Part shown: positions 47,018-57,400 of the stretch, piece by piece
Layout: the number at the start of each line of letters is the position of its first letter
Numbering within the stretch: position 1 is the stretch's first letter
NCBI RefSeq assembly: GCF_009796785.1
Contig: NZ_CP047026.1
Span: 2,142,501 to 2,206,500 of the forward strand
Direction of reading: 5' to 3'
Length of the DNA: 64,000 nt
Origin: Polaribacter sp. L3A8
Lineage (GTDB): Bacteria > Bacteroidota > Bacteroidia > Flavobacteriales > Flavobacteriaceae
The notes under the pieces: model-generated
Databases searched by the model: none
What the model was told of the DNA's origin: nothing
Seen by the model: the letters and a program-made list of their open reading frames with translations, nothing else
Position numbers and translations under genes: made by a program

Positions 47018-48241
47018 ATGGAAAACTTACAAGCATTAAAACAACGTTTTGGAATTATCGGTAACGATATTCATCTAAACCGAGCTTTAGAAAAAGCACT
47101 TAGAGTTGCGCCTACAGACATTTCTGTTTTAGTTACTGGAGAAAGCGGTGTTGGTAAAGAAAGTATCCCTAGAATAGTACATCAATTATCACACAGAAAA
47201 CACGCAAAATACATTGCTGTAAACTGTGGTGCAATTCCAGAAGGAACTATTGATAGTGAATTATTTGGTCATGAAAAAGGATCTTTTACAGGAGCAACAC
47301 AAGACCGAAAAGGATATTTTGAAGTTGCAGATGGCGGAACCATTTTTTTAGATGAAGTAGGCGAACTACCTTTAACAACACAGGTTCGCTTATTACGTGT
47401 TTTAGAAAATGGCGAATTTATAAAAGTAGGTTCATCTAAAGTAATAAAAACAAATGTTAGAATAGTAGCTGCAACCAATGTAAACATGCTATCTGCCATA
47501 CAAAAAGAAAAGTTTAGAGAAGATTTATATTACAGACTAAGTACTGTAGAAATTAATTTACCTGCCTTAAGAGAACGTAATGAAGATATTCATTTATTGT
47601 TTCGAAAATTTGCGGCAGATTTTGCTCAAAAATATAGAATGCCATCTATTCGCTTAGATGAAAATGCGGTAAAAGTTTTATTAAATTATCGTTTTCCAGG
47701 AAACATTCGTCAATTAAAAAATTTAGCAGAGCAAATTTCAGTCATCGAAGAAAGTAGAGTCATTACAGGGTTAAAATTACAACAATACCTCCCAAACAAT
47801 AATGGCAATTTACCCGCTGTAATAGGAAGTAAAAAGGAAAATGATTTTTCTACCGAACGTGATATTATGTATAAAATTTTATTTGATATGCGTAATGACA
47901 TCAACGACTTAAAAAAGTTGACGTTAGATTTAATGAAGAGTGGTAATGTAGAAGAAGTGCAAGAAGAACATCATCAATTAATTGAAAAGATGTACGAAAA
48001 CAAAGACACGCACGAGCACAATGTAGAAGTAATGAACATTCCACAAAATAAAGCTGCAGAAAAAGAGTATGATTTTATTGAGACCATAGAAGAAGATGAA
48101 TCTTTATCTTTACAAGACAAAGAAGTAGAAATGATTAAAAAATCTCTAGACAAGAATAGTAATAAACGTAAGTTAGCAGCTAAAGAACTAGGGATTTCTG
48201 AAAGAACATTATATAGAAAAATTAAACAGTACGATTTGTAA
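47018..48241 (+). CDS. Sigma-54-dependent transcriptional activator without receiver domain
   Basis: A 407-residue AAA+ activator. It starts straight into the ATPase: Walker A GESGVGKE (41-48), sigma-54 contact loop GSFTGA (88-93, usual form GAFTGA), Walker B TIFLDEVGE, arginine finger region FREDLYYRLS. A Fis-type helix-turn-helix ends the protein (KLAAKELGISERTLYRKIK). No N-terminal sensory domain is present, so activity is probably set by its level or a partner. It is followed by lptE and secG, an order common in flavobacteria. Confidence 0.93.
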   Translation: MENLQALKQRFGIIGNDIHLNRALEKALRVAPTDISVLVTGESGVGKESIPRIVHQLSHRKHAKYIAVNCGAIPEGTIDSELFGHEKGSFTGATQDRKGYFEVADGGTIFLDEVGELPLTTQVRLLRVLENGEFIKVGSSKVIKTNVRIVAATNVNMLSAIQKEKFREDLYYRLSTVEINLPALRERNEDIHLLFRKFAADFAQKYRMPSIRLDENAVKVLLNYRFPGNIRQLKNLAEQISVIEESRVITGLKLQQYLPNNNGNLPAVIGSKKENDFSTERDIMYKILFDMRNDINDLKKLTLDLMKSGNVEEVQEEHHQLIEKMYENKDTHEHNVEVMNIPQNKAAEKEYDFIETIEEDESLSLQDKEVEMIKKSLDKNSNKRKLAAKELGISERTLYRKIKQYDL

Positions 48242-48278
48242 ATTTGTGTAAATCGTTTAAGTGTAAAAAACACCTCTA

Positions 48279-48331
48279 GAGCGCAGTCCGGAGGTTATAA
48301 TAATCAACTATTTTAGGTCTCGACTGCGCTC
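48279..48331. repeat. Inverted repeat GAGCGCAGTC / GACTGCGCTC
   Basis: Ten-base arms at 48279-48288 and 48322-48331 are perfect complements. The right part, GGTCTCGACTGCGCTCGACC, is a word I recall as a frequent short repeat in flavobacterial intergenic regions. GC content is clearly higher than in the surroundings. It sits between the sigma-54 activator gene and lptE. Confidence 0.6.
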
Positions 48332-48346
48332 GACCAGACAAAATCG

Positions 48347-48853
48347 ATGAGAAAAATATTTTACATAACATTCTTTACAATAAGCTCGTTACTATTAGTT
48401 GCATGTGGCGCTTATTCTTTTACAGGAGGTAGTACAGGAGATGCTAAAACTTTGCAAATAGATTTTTTTCCTAACCAAGCACCTTTAGTAGAACCTAATT
48501 TAAGTCAGCGTTTTACCCAAGAAATGCTAGATTTATTTACCAGACAAACCAACTTAACTACAGTAACCTCTAATGGAGACTTATACTTTAGTGGAGAAAT
48601 AACGGGCTATAGAATTACACCAATGAGTGCAACGTCGGACCAAACAGCTGCACAAAACAGACTAACAATAACTGTAAATGTTCGTTTTGTAAATAAGCTC
48701 ATAGAAAAAGATGACTTTGAAAAACAATTTTCTTTTTATTCAGATTTTGCTGCAGACGTACAACTTACTGGTAGTGTTTTAGAAGCTGCTTTTGATGAAA
48801 TTTTAGAAAGAATTACGCAAGATATCTTTAACGCTTCTGTTGCCAAATGGTAA
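48347..48853 (+). CDS. lptE: LPS-assembly lipoprotein LptE
   Basis: A 168-residue lipoprotein (Cys20 in LLLVACGAYSF) of the Bacteroidetes LptE family, plug of the LptD translocon in the outer membrane. Typical segments: GAYSFTGGS, TLQIDFFPNQA, LFTRQTNLTTV and GEITGYRITPMSA. It follows the sigma-54 activator and precedes a TPR-like gene and secG. Confidence 0.9.
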   Translation: MRKIFYITFFTISSLLLVACGAYSFTGGSTGDAKTLQIDFFPNQAPLVEPNLSQRFTQEMLDLFTRQTNLTTVTSNGDLYFSGEITGYRITPMSATSDQTAAQNRLTITVNVRFVNKLIEKDDFEKQFSFYSDFAADVQLTGSVLEAAFDEILERITQDIFNASVAKW

Positions 48854-48893
48854 AAAATAAAGGTCTAACATTTTACGTTGAAAAAAACACAAT

Positions 48894-49691
48894 TTGAAAA
48901 CAGCCAATTTTATAAATTTAATAGATAACAAAATTAAAATTCAAGAAGTAGAAACTGTTGAATTAAAAACTGTTGTTGAAAAATATCCGTATTTTCAAGC
49001 AGCAAGAGCTTTGCATTTAAAAGGATTAAAAAACCAAGATAGCTTTAAATATAATAACGAATTAAAAATTACAGCTTCATATACTACAGACAGAACCGTT
49101 TTATTCAATTATATTACTTCCAACGATTTTAATGGTAAAAAAGAAGACATTCACCAACAGATTGTTGAAAAATTATCAGAAGAAAAAATAAGTAAGGCAC
49201 CTACTCCAATTGCAGAACCTTCCTTAAAAAAATCGATTGAAGCTGCAGAAAAAATAAATGAAATAAAAGTAGATGAAATAAAAACGGAACTAGAAATAGG
49301 AAAACCGATTCCTTTTTCATCAACAGAGAATCATTCTTTTAGAGAATGGCTTCAGATTTCTGCTAGAAAACCAATTGTAAGACAAGTAAAAGAAACCGAC
49401 AAAAGGGTTGAAAAGCTTACTGAAAAAGAAGATTTAATCAATAATTTTATAGAAAACAACCCTAAAATAACCCCTTTAGCAAAAGACAAAATAGTAACTG
49501 TACCCGTTGCAAAAAACAGTCAAGATTCTTCTTTAATGACCCAAACTTTGGCAAAAGTTTATTTAGAACAGAAAAAGTATGAAAACGCAATGCAAGCTTA
49601 TAGAATTTTAAGTTTGAAATATCCAGAAAAAAGTGGTTTCTTTGCAGACCAAATTAAAAGAATACAAATTTTACAAAAAAATAAATCATGA
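48894..49691 (+). CDS. TPR-like protein of unknown function
   Basis: A 265-residue protein. Translation seems to begin at TTG 48894, giving MKTANFINLIDNKIKIQEVE; no ATG is available near the conserved-looking beginning. The middle is charged and low-complexity (KINEIKVDEIKTELE); the C-terminus has one TPR-like helix pair (TLAKVYLEQKKYENAMQAYR). No signal peptide, so cytoplasmic. It overlaps secG by 4 bases (ATGA), indicating translational coupling. Function unknown. Confidence 0.85.
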   Translation: MKTANFINLIDNKIKIQEVETVELKTVVEKYPYFQAARALHLKGLKNQDSFKYNNELKITASYTTDRTVLFNYITSNDFNGKKEDIHQQIVEKLSEEKISKAPTPIAEPSLKKSIEAAEKINEIKVDEIKTELEIGKPIPFSSTENHSFREWLQISARKPIVRQVKETDKRVEKLTEKEDLINNFIENNPKITPLAKDKIVTVPVAKNSQDSSLMTQTLAKVYLEQKKYENAMQAYRILSLKYPEKSGFFADQIKRIQILQKNKS

Positions 49692-50020
49692 GTTACACAG
49701 CATTTTTAATTCTAATTTTGATTGTAGCCATTGCATTAATCTTAATAGTGATGGTTCAAAATCCTAAAGGCGGAGGGTTATCTTCTTCTTTTGGAGGTGG
49801 TGGATCACAATCTTTAGGTGGAGTACAAAACACTAACAATTTTTTAGACAGAACAACTTGGACTTTAGCAATCGCTATGTTTGCTTTAATTTTATTAGCA
49901 AACTTTGCTATACCAAGAAGTGGAGACAACAACTTTGAGTTAAAAAACACTTTAGACGGTATTGAAACTACAACTCCTGTTGAAAACCCAACTCCAGCAA
50001 CTAACGATAGTTTAAACTAA
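49688..50020 (+). CDS. secG: Preprotein translocase subunit SecG
   Basis: Small inner-membrane subunit of SecYEG, 110 residues. Two membrane spans (about 3-22 and 56-74) flank the conserved loop VMVQNPKGGGLSSSFGGGG. The C-terminal tail is polar and Thr/Pro-rich. It starts inside the stop codon of the preceding gene and is followed by a terminator. Confidence 0.95.
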   Translation: MSYTAFLILILIVAIALILIVMVQNPKGGGLSSSFGGGGSQSLGGVQNTNNFLDRTTWTLAIAMFALILLANFAIPRSGDNNFELKNTLDGIETTTPVENPTPATNDSLN

Positions 50021-50041
50021 TTATCCGTTAGAAACAATTTA

Positions 50042-50077
50042 AAATGCCAACGTAAATGACACGTTGGCATTTTTTTA
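50042..50077 (+). terminator. Terminator after secG
   Basis: AAATGCCAACGT (50042-50053) pairs with ACGTTGGCATTT (50061-50072), followed by a T-run. It isolates the sigma-54 activator-lptE-secG unit from groES. Confidence 0.88.
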
Positions 50078-50115
50078 TGCTTAAAATTTAACAATAAAAT
50101 CAATCAAAGAAAAAT

Positions 50116-50149
50116 TGTCAGTTTTAGTGTAATGGCACAATTTCTGACA
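50116..50149 (+). promoter_or_regulatory. Inverted repeat and TGGCAC box upstream of groES
   Basis: TGTCAG (50116-50121) and CTGACA (50144-50149) form an inverted repeat with inner TGT/ACA symmetry. Inside lies TGGCAC (50133-50138), identical to a sigma-54 -24 element, but the -12 partner (CTGAC instead of TTGCA) is imperfect. No TAnnTTTG promoter is visible before groES. A stress-response operator or alternative promoter is likely; which one cannot be decided. Confidence 0.5.
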
Positions 50150-50196
50150 CTTTAGTATAAGTAAATTATAAATTAATTATCTAAAAATATATAACA

Positions 50197-50472
50197 ATGG
50201 GATTAAACATTAAACCTTTAGCAGACAGAGTACTTGTAGAACCTGCTCCAGCAGAAACAAAAACAGCATCAGGATTAATTATTCCTGATAATGCAAAAGA
50301 AAAACCACAACAAGGAACTGTTGTTGCAATTGGAAACGGTAAAGTTGATGAGCCTTTAACTGTTAAAATTGGTGATACTGTTTTATATAGTAAATACGGT
50401 GGAACTGATTTAAAATTAGAAGGAAAAGATTATTTAATGATGCGTGAAAGCGACATTTTAGCAATTATTTAA
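50197..50472 (+). CDS. groES: Co-chaperonin GroES
   Basis: A 91-residue heptameric lid of the GroEL chamber. The conserved [12 protein letters not shown], mobile-loop segment [18 protein letters not shown] and C-terminal [13 protein letters not shown] are all present. It is separated from groEL by an inserted four-helix-bundle gene, which is unusual. Confidence 0.97.
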   Translation: MGLNIKPLADRVLVEPAPAETKTASGLIIPDNAKEKPQQGTVVAIGNGKVDEPLTVKIGDTVLYSKYGGTDLKLEGKDYLMMRESDILAII

Positions 50473-50506
50473 TTCGCTTTAAGCCTTATGCAATAAGCTT
50501 TAAGCT

Positions 50507-50857
50507 ATGAGAGATTTTAAAAAATATGATATCTGGAAACTAAGTCATCTATTTACATTAAAAATATATGACGCCACAAAGTCTTATCCTAAAGATGAAA
50601 TATATGGTCTTGTTTCTCAAATAAGAAGAGCCTCATCTTCAATACCAACCAACATTAGTGAAGGTTGTGGTAGAGATAGTGACGCTGAATTCAATCGTTT
50701 TTTAACAATAGCTTTAGGTTCTGCATCAGAAGTTGAATATCAATTAATTCTTTCAAAAGATTTAAATTATATTAATGAAACATCATTTATTAATTTAACT
50801 GAAGAAATTAATATAATAAAAAGGAAAATTTATTCCTTAAAACAAAAATTAAAATAA
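50507..50857 (+). CDS. Four-helix-bundle protein (23S rRNA intervening-sequence type)
   Basis: A 116-residue protein of the family found inside 23S rRNA intervening sequences and scattered at other sites. Family signs: DIWKLSHLFTLKIY, YGLVSQIRRASSSIPTNISEG and GSASEVEYQLILSKDL. It lies between groES and groEL on the same strand. The flanks carry related A/T-rich words (TAAGCCTTATGC before, GCATAAAGCATA after) that form an imperfect inverted repeat, as if the gene arrived as a small cassette. Biochemical role unknown; RNA or nucleoprotein binding is suspected for the family. Confidence 0.92.
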   Translation: MRDFKKYDIWKLSHLFTLKIYDATKSYPKDEIYGLVSQIRRASSSIPTNISEGCGRDSDAEFNRFLTIALGSASEVEYQLILSKDLNYINETSFINLTEEINIIKRKIYSLKQKLK

Positions 50858-50915
50858 TAAACTAGCTTTCGGTTTTTGCTAACAGCAAATAGCCAAAAGC
50901 ATAAAGCATATTTAA

Positions 50916-52549
<1,634 letters not shown>

Positions 52550-52550
<1 letters not shown>

Positions 52551-52594
52551 TGGCGAATCGCCACAGATAAGTTATTTCACGCTTATGTGAAATA
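52550..52594 (+). other. Two hairpins directly after groEL
   Basis: GTGGCG-AAT-CGCCAC (52550-52564) overlaps the last base of the stop codon, and TATTTCAC / GTGAAATA pair at 52573-52594. They precede the main terminator and may protect the message 3' end. Confidence 0.55.
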
Positions 52595-52602
52595 TTGATA
52601 TT

Positions 52603-52638
52603 AAAAAATCCGATAGAAAAATTTCTATCGGATTTTTT
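52603..52638 (+). terminator. Terminator after groEL
   Basis: AAAAAATCCGATAGAAA (from 52603) pairs with TTTCTATCGGATTTTTT (to about 52638). The stem is long and A/T rich at its base, so it can also serve the oppositely oriented HMA gene. Confidence 0.85.
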
Positions 52639-52655
52639 ATTTACAAGAAAATAAA

Positions 52656-53063
52656 TTATTGCTTCTTTTGTTTTTTCAAATCGCCTTTGTGATCTAAAAT
52701 AATTTCTTCATCTCTATATTTACAACACGGATGCACAGAATTATACGCCTCTGTGGTTGCCACAACTTTTTTATCATCAGCATCAAAAACATCATGACCA
52801 ACTGCTAAAATATTTTGTTGCACCGATAAAACATCTGTTTTACGTTCGTCCATAATTAAGTTTAATTGATGTGTTTCTACACTCCAAAGCACAAACTTTA
52901 CTCCTTGTGTTTTTAAAGCAGCCGTTTCTATTCTTTTTTTACACATACCACAAATTCCATCTACCTCAAAAGTGATTTTTGCGTTTTTATTCTTTTTTAC
53001 TTCTTGTGATTGCACCGAAAAACCAATCAATAACAGGCTGAATATAAATACTATTTTTTTCAT
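52656..53063 (-). CDS. Secreted heavy-metal-associated (HMA) domain protein
   Basis: A 135-residue protein with signal peptide (about 1-19, SVQSQ) and a ferredoxin-like HMA domain whose metal site is GICGMCKK (Cys38 and Cys41). An extra cysteine pair occurs near the end (HPCCKYRD, 113-114). Such proteins bind copper or similar soft metals; here it would work in the periplasm. It follows a TonB receptor gene with a cysteine pair in its plug, suggesting a shared metal-uptake or sensing role. Confidence 0.88.
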   Translation of the reverse strand: MKKIVFIFSLLLIGFSVQSQEVKKNKNAKITFEVDGICGMCKKRIETAALKTQGVKFVLWSVETHQLNLIMDERKTDVLSVQQNILAVGHDVFDADDKKVVATTEAYNSVHPCCKYRDEEIILDHKGDLKKQKKQ

Positions 53064-53146
53064 TTTTATTGTTTTTTTTAGCTTCCTGCATTCGCAGGAA
53101 TAATTAAATGTTTAATTATTTTTTTTACAAAATCTCACTTTGTGGA

Positions 53147-55390
53147 TTATTTAATTTTATAACGCAAGCCAACATACATTGCTCTTCCAAAAATTGGCGA
53201 GTACACAATTGTACTATCAAAATAATCTCCAAAAGGATCATCACTTGCTAAAATAGGATTTTTCTGCTGAACGTTGGTCAGGTTTTCTGCACCTACATAA
53301 ACCTCAAATTGATTAGAAAACACTTTTGTTATTTGTGAATTCAGTATTTGATACGAACTCGAGTATCCTGGTAATTGATATTCAACTGGGTTTGACCCTG
53401 TAAAAGGCAAACGCTGCTTTCCAATACTATTAAAAGTAACATCAAACTTCCATTGAGAACCGTTTTCTTCTGCAAGAGTTTCAAAAGAAAGATTGGCGAA
53501 AAATCTATTTTTAGGCTGAATTGGTTTTTGTAAATTTCCTTTTTTATAATCCGTAGAAATATCAAAATATTTATATGCGGTTCTAAAATTAAAAAAAGGA
53601 GCAATATTGTAATTTATTTCTACCTGAAAACTATTTGCAATACTTTTCCCTTTTAAATCATAAAAAGAAATTTCTTGCGGACGTTCCCAATCTACAACAA
53701 CTTGGTTTTTAAAATCCGTTTGGTAAAAATCGAACGTAATGTCTCCTTTTTTATCAAAAAAATTAAATTTCTGCATATATGAAACTCCGTAATTCCATGC
53801 AATTTCAGGATTCAATCCATAGATATTTCCATCAACATTATCAATCTTAATTTGCCTAGAACTCGCAAAAAGTTGCTGATTTTCTGCAAAGATATTTGCA
53901 CTTCTCTTCCCTCTTCCAAAAGAAGCTCTTACAACACTGTTAGTCCAAGGCACATACCTAACATGTAAACGTGGTGTAACAAAAGTACCTAATAAATTAT
54001 GCGTATCAATTCTAGCGCCAGCAGTAAAACTAAAGTTATCTAAATTATCGTACGCATATTCAAAGAAAGCACCTAAGGAGTTCTCTTTTCTATCAAAATT
54101 ATTAATATTTACCAACTCATCATATTTATCATACGTAAAGCTGATTCCTGTTTTAAATTTATTTCTAGTATCGCCAATAATAGAACTAAACATTAAATTA
54201 GAATACACACTTTGATGTTGAATATCGTACACATTTAAACCAAAATAAGAATCTTGTTGATGATTACTATATGCCATTTGAAGACCAATATTCTGATAAG
54301 GTAGCTCAGGAAAAACATAGCCTAATTTTAAAGAAGTCTCAAAACGCTGTGTATCTATTTCACTTCCCCAAGCGTTAGTTTTGCCTTTATCTAACTTAGG
54401 GTTAAAACCGAGCTCTCCAGTTTGTTTTTCATCATTTAAAAAACGAACATTTATAAAACTTACCCAACCTTTTTCTGCATCAATATATTGCCAACGATTC
54501 ATTACGTTAATTTGATTCGCCAAGGGATTATCTAGAAAGTTATCGTTGTTTTTATCAAACTTTTCACCTCTATAATTTCCATGAATATAAACACCTGTAT
54601 GCCATTTGTCTGAAACACGCTGATTAAAATGCGTATTTAGCTCTAACCGACCATCTAAAGAAGAATAGGCATTTAAAAAGAATTTATTATCAGAAAAAGG
54701 CTTTACCAATTCAGCATTTATTTGTCCAGATATACTCTCGTAACCATTAACAACAGACCCTGCTCCTTTTGTAATCTGAATACTTTCTACCCAAGTTCCT
54801 GGAGTAAATGTGAGTCCGAATGCTTGAGAAGCACCTCTAACAGATGGAATATTCTCTTCTGTAATTAACAAATATCGACTTGTTAAACCTAACATTTGTA
54901 TTTGTTTTGTCCCCGTTAAAGCATCAGAAAAACTAACATCTATAGAAGGATTTGTTTCAAAACTTTCTGCCAAATTACAACACGCCGCTTTTAGTAATTC
55001 GTCTGAATTAACTGTAAACATATTAGCGGTTGTTAAGAACGGTTTATAGGTAGCTTTCTTTTTAGCCGTAACAATTACTTCTTTTAACTCACTTTGTTCT
55101 GTTAAAAAATGATGAATAGCTTTTAGACTTGGTATTGAAATTGTATCCGTTTTATACCCTAAATAATTAACGACTAACTTCTTGTACTCTTCTTTATAAG
55201 GTATAGAAAACCATCCTTTTTTATTTGTAATAGCACTAACGTTTGTATGTAACCAATGTACACTTGCCCCCTCTACTCCTAGATTATCTTTTGGGTTATT
55301 TTTATCCATAATCATCCCCTTAAAAGTAGTTTGAGAGAAAATTACAAATGGAATAAGCAGTAAAAAACTACTTAATATCTTTTTTTTCAT
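53147..55390 (-). CDS. TonB-dependent receptor, probably metal related
   Basis: Outer-membrane receptor of 747 residues: signal peptide (to about FSQ, 20), carboxypeptidase-like domain (about 22-110), plug with ELLKAACCNLAESFETNPS, a cysteine-pair segment I associate with receptors found next to HMA proteins, and QITKGAGSVVNGYESISGQI. The barrel ends VGLRYKIK. The flanking HMA and HYC_CC_PP genes suggest copper or another soft metal or its chelate. The substrate is inference. Confidence 0.9.
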   Translation of the reverse strand: MKKKILSSFLLLIPFVIFSQTTFKGMIMDKNNPKDNLGVEGASVHWLHTNVSAITNKKGWFSIPYKEEYKKLVVNYLGYKTDTISIPSLKAIHHFLTEQSELKEVIVTAKKKATYKPFLTTANMFTVNSDELLKAACCNLAESFETNPSIDVSFSDALTGTKQIQMLGLTSRYLLITEENIPSVRGASQAFGLTFTPGTWVESIQITKGAGSVVNGYESISGQINAELVKPFSDNKFFLNAYSSLDGRLELNTHFNQRVSDKWHTGVYIHGNYRGEKFDKNNDNFLDNPLANQINVMNRWQYIDAEKGWVSFINVRFLNDEKQTGELGFNPKLDKGKTNAWGSEIDTQRFETSLKLGYVFPELPYQNIGLQMAYSNHQQDSYFGLNVYDIQHQSVYSNLMFSSIIGDTRNKFKTGISFTYDKYDELVNINNFDRKENSLGAFFEYAYDNLDNFSFTAGARIDTHNLLGTFVTPRLHVRYVPWTNSVVRASFGRGKRSANIFAENQQLFASSRQIKIDNVDGNIYGLNPEIAWNYGVSYMQKFNFFDKKGDITFDFYQTDFKNQVVVDWERPQEISFYDLKGKSIANSFQVEINYNIAPFFNFRTAYKYFDISTDYKKGNLQKPIQPKNRFFANLSFETLAEENGSQWKFDVTFNSIGKQRLPFTGSNPVEYQLPGYSSSYQILNSQITKVFSNQFEVYVGAENLTNVQQKNPILASDDPFGDYFDSTIVYSPIFGRAMYVGLRYKIK

Positions 55391-55462
55391 TATTTAAATT
55401 TTAATAATTACACTTCTAAGTTTCCTTTAAAAAGGAACCTAACTGAAATAATAATTATAAAA

Positions 55463-55864
55463 TCAAATTAAAAAAGATTGGTAAGAAACCTGATAATCTA
55501 CACGTATATCTGGTGGATAAAAATCTTTGCAATAGCTTTTTTTTGATTCCTTTTCTATAAACAGATTGCTATAAGTAAGATAGAAAGAAGCAAAAAACTG
55601 TTGTTTAGAGAAATCAAAATCATCAACCAGAACTTGTCTTAATTCGTCTTGCCCTTCTATATGATGCACTTCGTCTTTGCAACAATTTTTCTTTACATCA
55701 ATTTCTTCTATTTCAACGCCACAGCTATCATCAACATTTCCTAAAAAAGAAACATCCATAAGAGCATCTCCACAATAATGCTTTTCTACCGTAAAAGAAA
55801 AGGTAGAAAACAACACTAAAAGTGCTAATAAAAAGGATGCTATTTTAGAAAAAAACGGTTTCAT
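55463..55864 (-). CDS. HYC_CC_PP family protein
   Basis: A 133-residue secreted protein named for three motifs, all present: HYC (29-31, VEKHYCGD), CC (61-62, KNCCKDE) and PP (117-118, FYPPDI). An N-terminal signal/anchor spans about 8-25. Proteins of this family are found with metal TonB receptors. A TAAATTTG box on the minus strand (55880-55873) lies just before the start, so the leader would be extremely short. The pair with the receptor downstream supports metal handling. Confidence 0.88.
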   Translation of the reverse strand: MKPFFSKIASFLLALLVLFSTFSFTVEKHYCGDALMDVSFLGNVDDSCGVEIEEIDVKKNCCKDEVHHIEGQDELRQVLVDDFDFSKQQFFASFYLTYSNLFIEKESKKSYCKDFYPPDIRVDYQVSYQSFLI

Positions 55865-55896
55865 TGCTATTGCAAATTTACAATAAGAAAATCTAA

Positions 55897-56328
55897 TTAT
55901 CTATTACTCAATTTTTGGTAATAGAACGCGGGCAATAATATTAACAAAAATATGGGATGAATGATAAATCTTCGAATGTAAAAAGGTAATAAATATCCAC
56001 TTTCAAAATTATCTCTAATTAAAAACACAAAAACTACAATAAGAATCATAAACGCTAGCATCAAGAAAAAAGCTGAGAATTTAAGGTAATCTTTCCTTTC
56101 AAATAGCACCCAAATTAAACCTAATGATATTATTGAATTTAAAATATATCTATACAACAGATTTACAGTTAAACGCCAAACATCAATATTATCAATACTT
56201 TTATATAAATAATCATTTTTAAAATACATTACTAAAGGATCATAAAACAATTTAGAAGCAACCGATCTTACCACAAATAGTAGTAAAAAAAGGATTAACA
56301 CTAGCGCTATTTTAATGTATTTATTCAT
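55897..56328 (-). CDS. Exosortase F system-associated membrane protein
   Basis: A 143-residue integral membrane protein with four predicted spans (about 5-22, 60-78, 86-106, 123-138). It matches the small partner regularly encoded beside XrtF, with DNIDVWRLTVNLLYRYILNS as the characteristic segment. It overlaps the xrtF gene by 4 bases (ATGA). Its precise role is not established. Confidence 0.88.
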   Translation of the reverse strand: MNKYIKIALVLILFLLLFVVRSVASKLFYDPLVMYFKNDYLYKSIDNIDVWRLTVNLLYRYILNSIISLGLIWVLFERKDYLKFSAFFLMLAFMILIVVFVFLIRDNFESGYLLPFYIRRFIIHPIFLLILLPAFYYQKLSNR

Positions 56329-56861
56329 TTTTTTAAATTAGAAAATTTATTAACCCATATCACCCAAAGTAAAAAAACGGTACCATAAATAATGGCAGGA
56401 AAAACTAAATCATGTAAAAAACCTACTTTATGCGGATACTTATAAATCATAACTGTAAGAAATGCTATTCTTAAAACATTAACAATATAAATAAATATAC
56501 TACCAAAAACGGCAAACAAAAAAGTAGCTTTAAAGGTTCCGGAAAAGGCTATAATAAATGAAATAAATAGAATAATTAAACTAATAGAATTACACCCTTC
56601 AATAACTCTCGCTGTATATTGGTTTTCTATAATTAATTTAACAGAAACTTCTTTATCATGCTGAATAGCCTGTACCTGATAACCGAAAAAAGTAAGCACT
56701 TTAACGGTTTGGTTTGCCACTGCCGTTGTTATTGATGCCGTTTGAAAAGTATCTATTTTTTGTTGAGATTTATGTAAGTATGTATTATAAATGGTTACTA
56801 ACAGAAAATAAGTTACAAAAAACTTAATAAGAAAAATGATGATACTTTTATTTTTTTTCAC
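56325..56861 (-). CDS. xrtF: Exosortase XrtF
   Basis: Inner-membrane transpeptidase-type protease that processes proteins with C-terminal sorting tails. In 178 residues, the exosortase triad is visible: Cys90 in VIEGCNSIS, Arg131 in NVLRIAFL and His150 in FLHDLVFP. Several membrane spans. No substrate gene with a sorting tail was noticed in the window; targets are usually elsewhere in the genome. Divergent from the GAF gene with 50 bases between. Confidence 0.93.
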   Translation of the reverse strand: MKKNKSIIIFLIKFFVTYFLLVTIYNTYLHKSQQKIDTFQTASITTAVANQTVKVLTFFGYQVQAIQHDKEVSVKLIIENQYTARVIEGCNSISLIILFISFIIAFSGTFKATFLFAVFGSIFIYIVNVLRIAFLTVMIYKYPHKVGFLHDLVFPAIIYGTVFLLWVIWVNKFSNLKK

Positions 56862-56911
56862 AATAAATTTTATTTTAATTTAGCCACTTATTTATTGAAC
56901 GAATATACAAA

Positions 56912-57364
56912 ATGAATATAGATATTTTACAAAAACAAATAGACAAAATTATTTCATCTAACACAACAATAGATGAGAAATTACAAGCTATATGCGATTA
57001 TTTAGAAAAAGAAATCTCTTACTATGATTGGGTTGGTTTCTATTTTAAAAATGGAGATAAAAACGAATTAAAATTAGCGCAATTTACAGGTGAGGAAACA
57101 GAACACACTATTATTCCCTTCGGTAAAGGTATTTGCGGACAAGTTGCTGTGAGTAATGAAAACTTTGTTGTACAAGATGTTTCTGCTCAAGAGAATTATA
57201 TTTCTTGTGGATGGAAAGTAAAATCGGAAATTGTAATACCCATTTTTGTGAACGGCGAAAACATTGGGCAAATAGATATTGATTCTCATACAGCAAATAC
57301 ATTTTCCGCAAAAGACGAAGCACTTTTAGAGTATATCTGTAAAGAATTATCAAATATTCTTTAA
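56912..57364 (+). CDS. GAF domain protein, free methionine-R-sulfoxide reductase-like
   Basis: A 150-residue single GAF domain resembling fRMsr, which reduces free methionine-(R)-sulfoxide. Conserved: DWVGFYF, IPFGKGICGQVA with Cys75, and YISCGWKVKSEIVIPI with Cys99. Of the three cysteines in the E. coli enzyme, the first (before IPFG) is absent here, which may change recycling or mean a different function. Cytoplasmic, no signal. Confidence 0.85.
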   Translation: MNIDILQKQIDKIISSNTTIDEKLQAICDYLEKEISYYDWVGFYFKNGDKNELKLAQFTGEETEHTIIPFGKGICGQVAVSNENFVVQDVSAQENYISCGWKVKSEIVIPIFVNGENIGQIDIDSHTANTFSAKDEALLEYICKELSNIL

Positions 57365-57369
57365 TTTTA

Positions 57370-57400
57370 TTGATTTTTATTTAAATTATTCTTAAATTTG
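57370..57400 (+). promoter_or_regulatory. Consensus promoter ahead of the small ORF / structured RNA
   Basis: TTG (57370-57372), 20 bases, TAAATTTG (57393-57400): an exact match. The -7 box sits inside the left arm of a 17-bp perfect inverted repeat (57385-57401 with 57426-57442). Confidence 0.75.
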
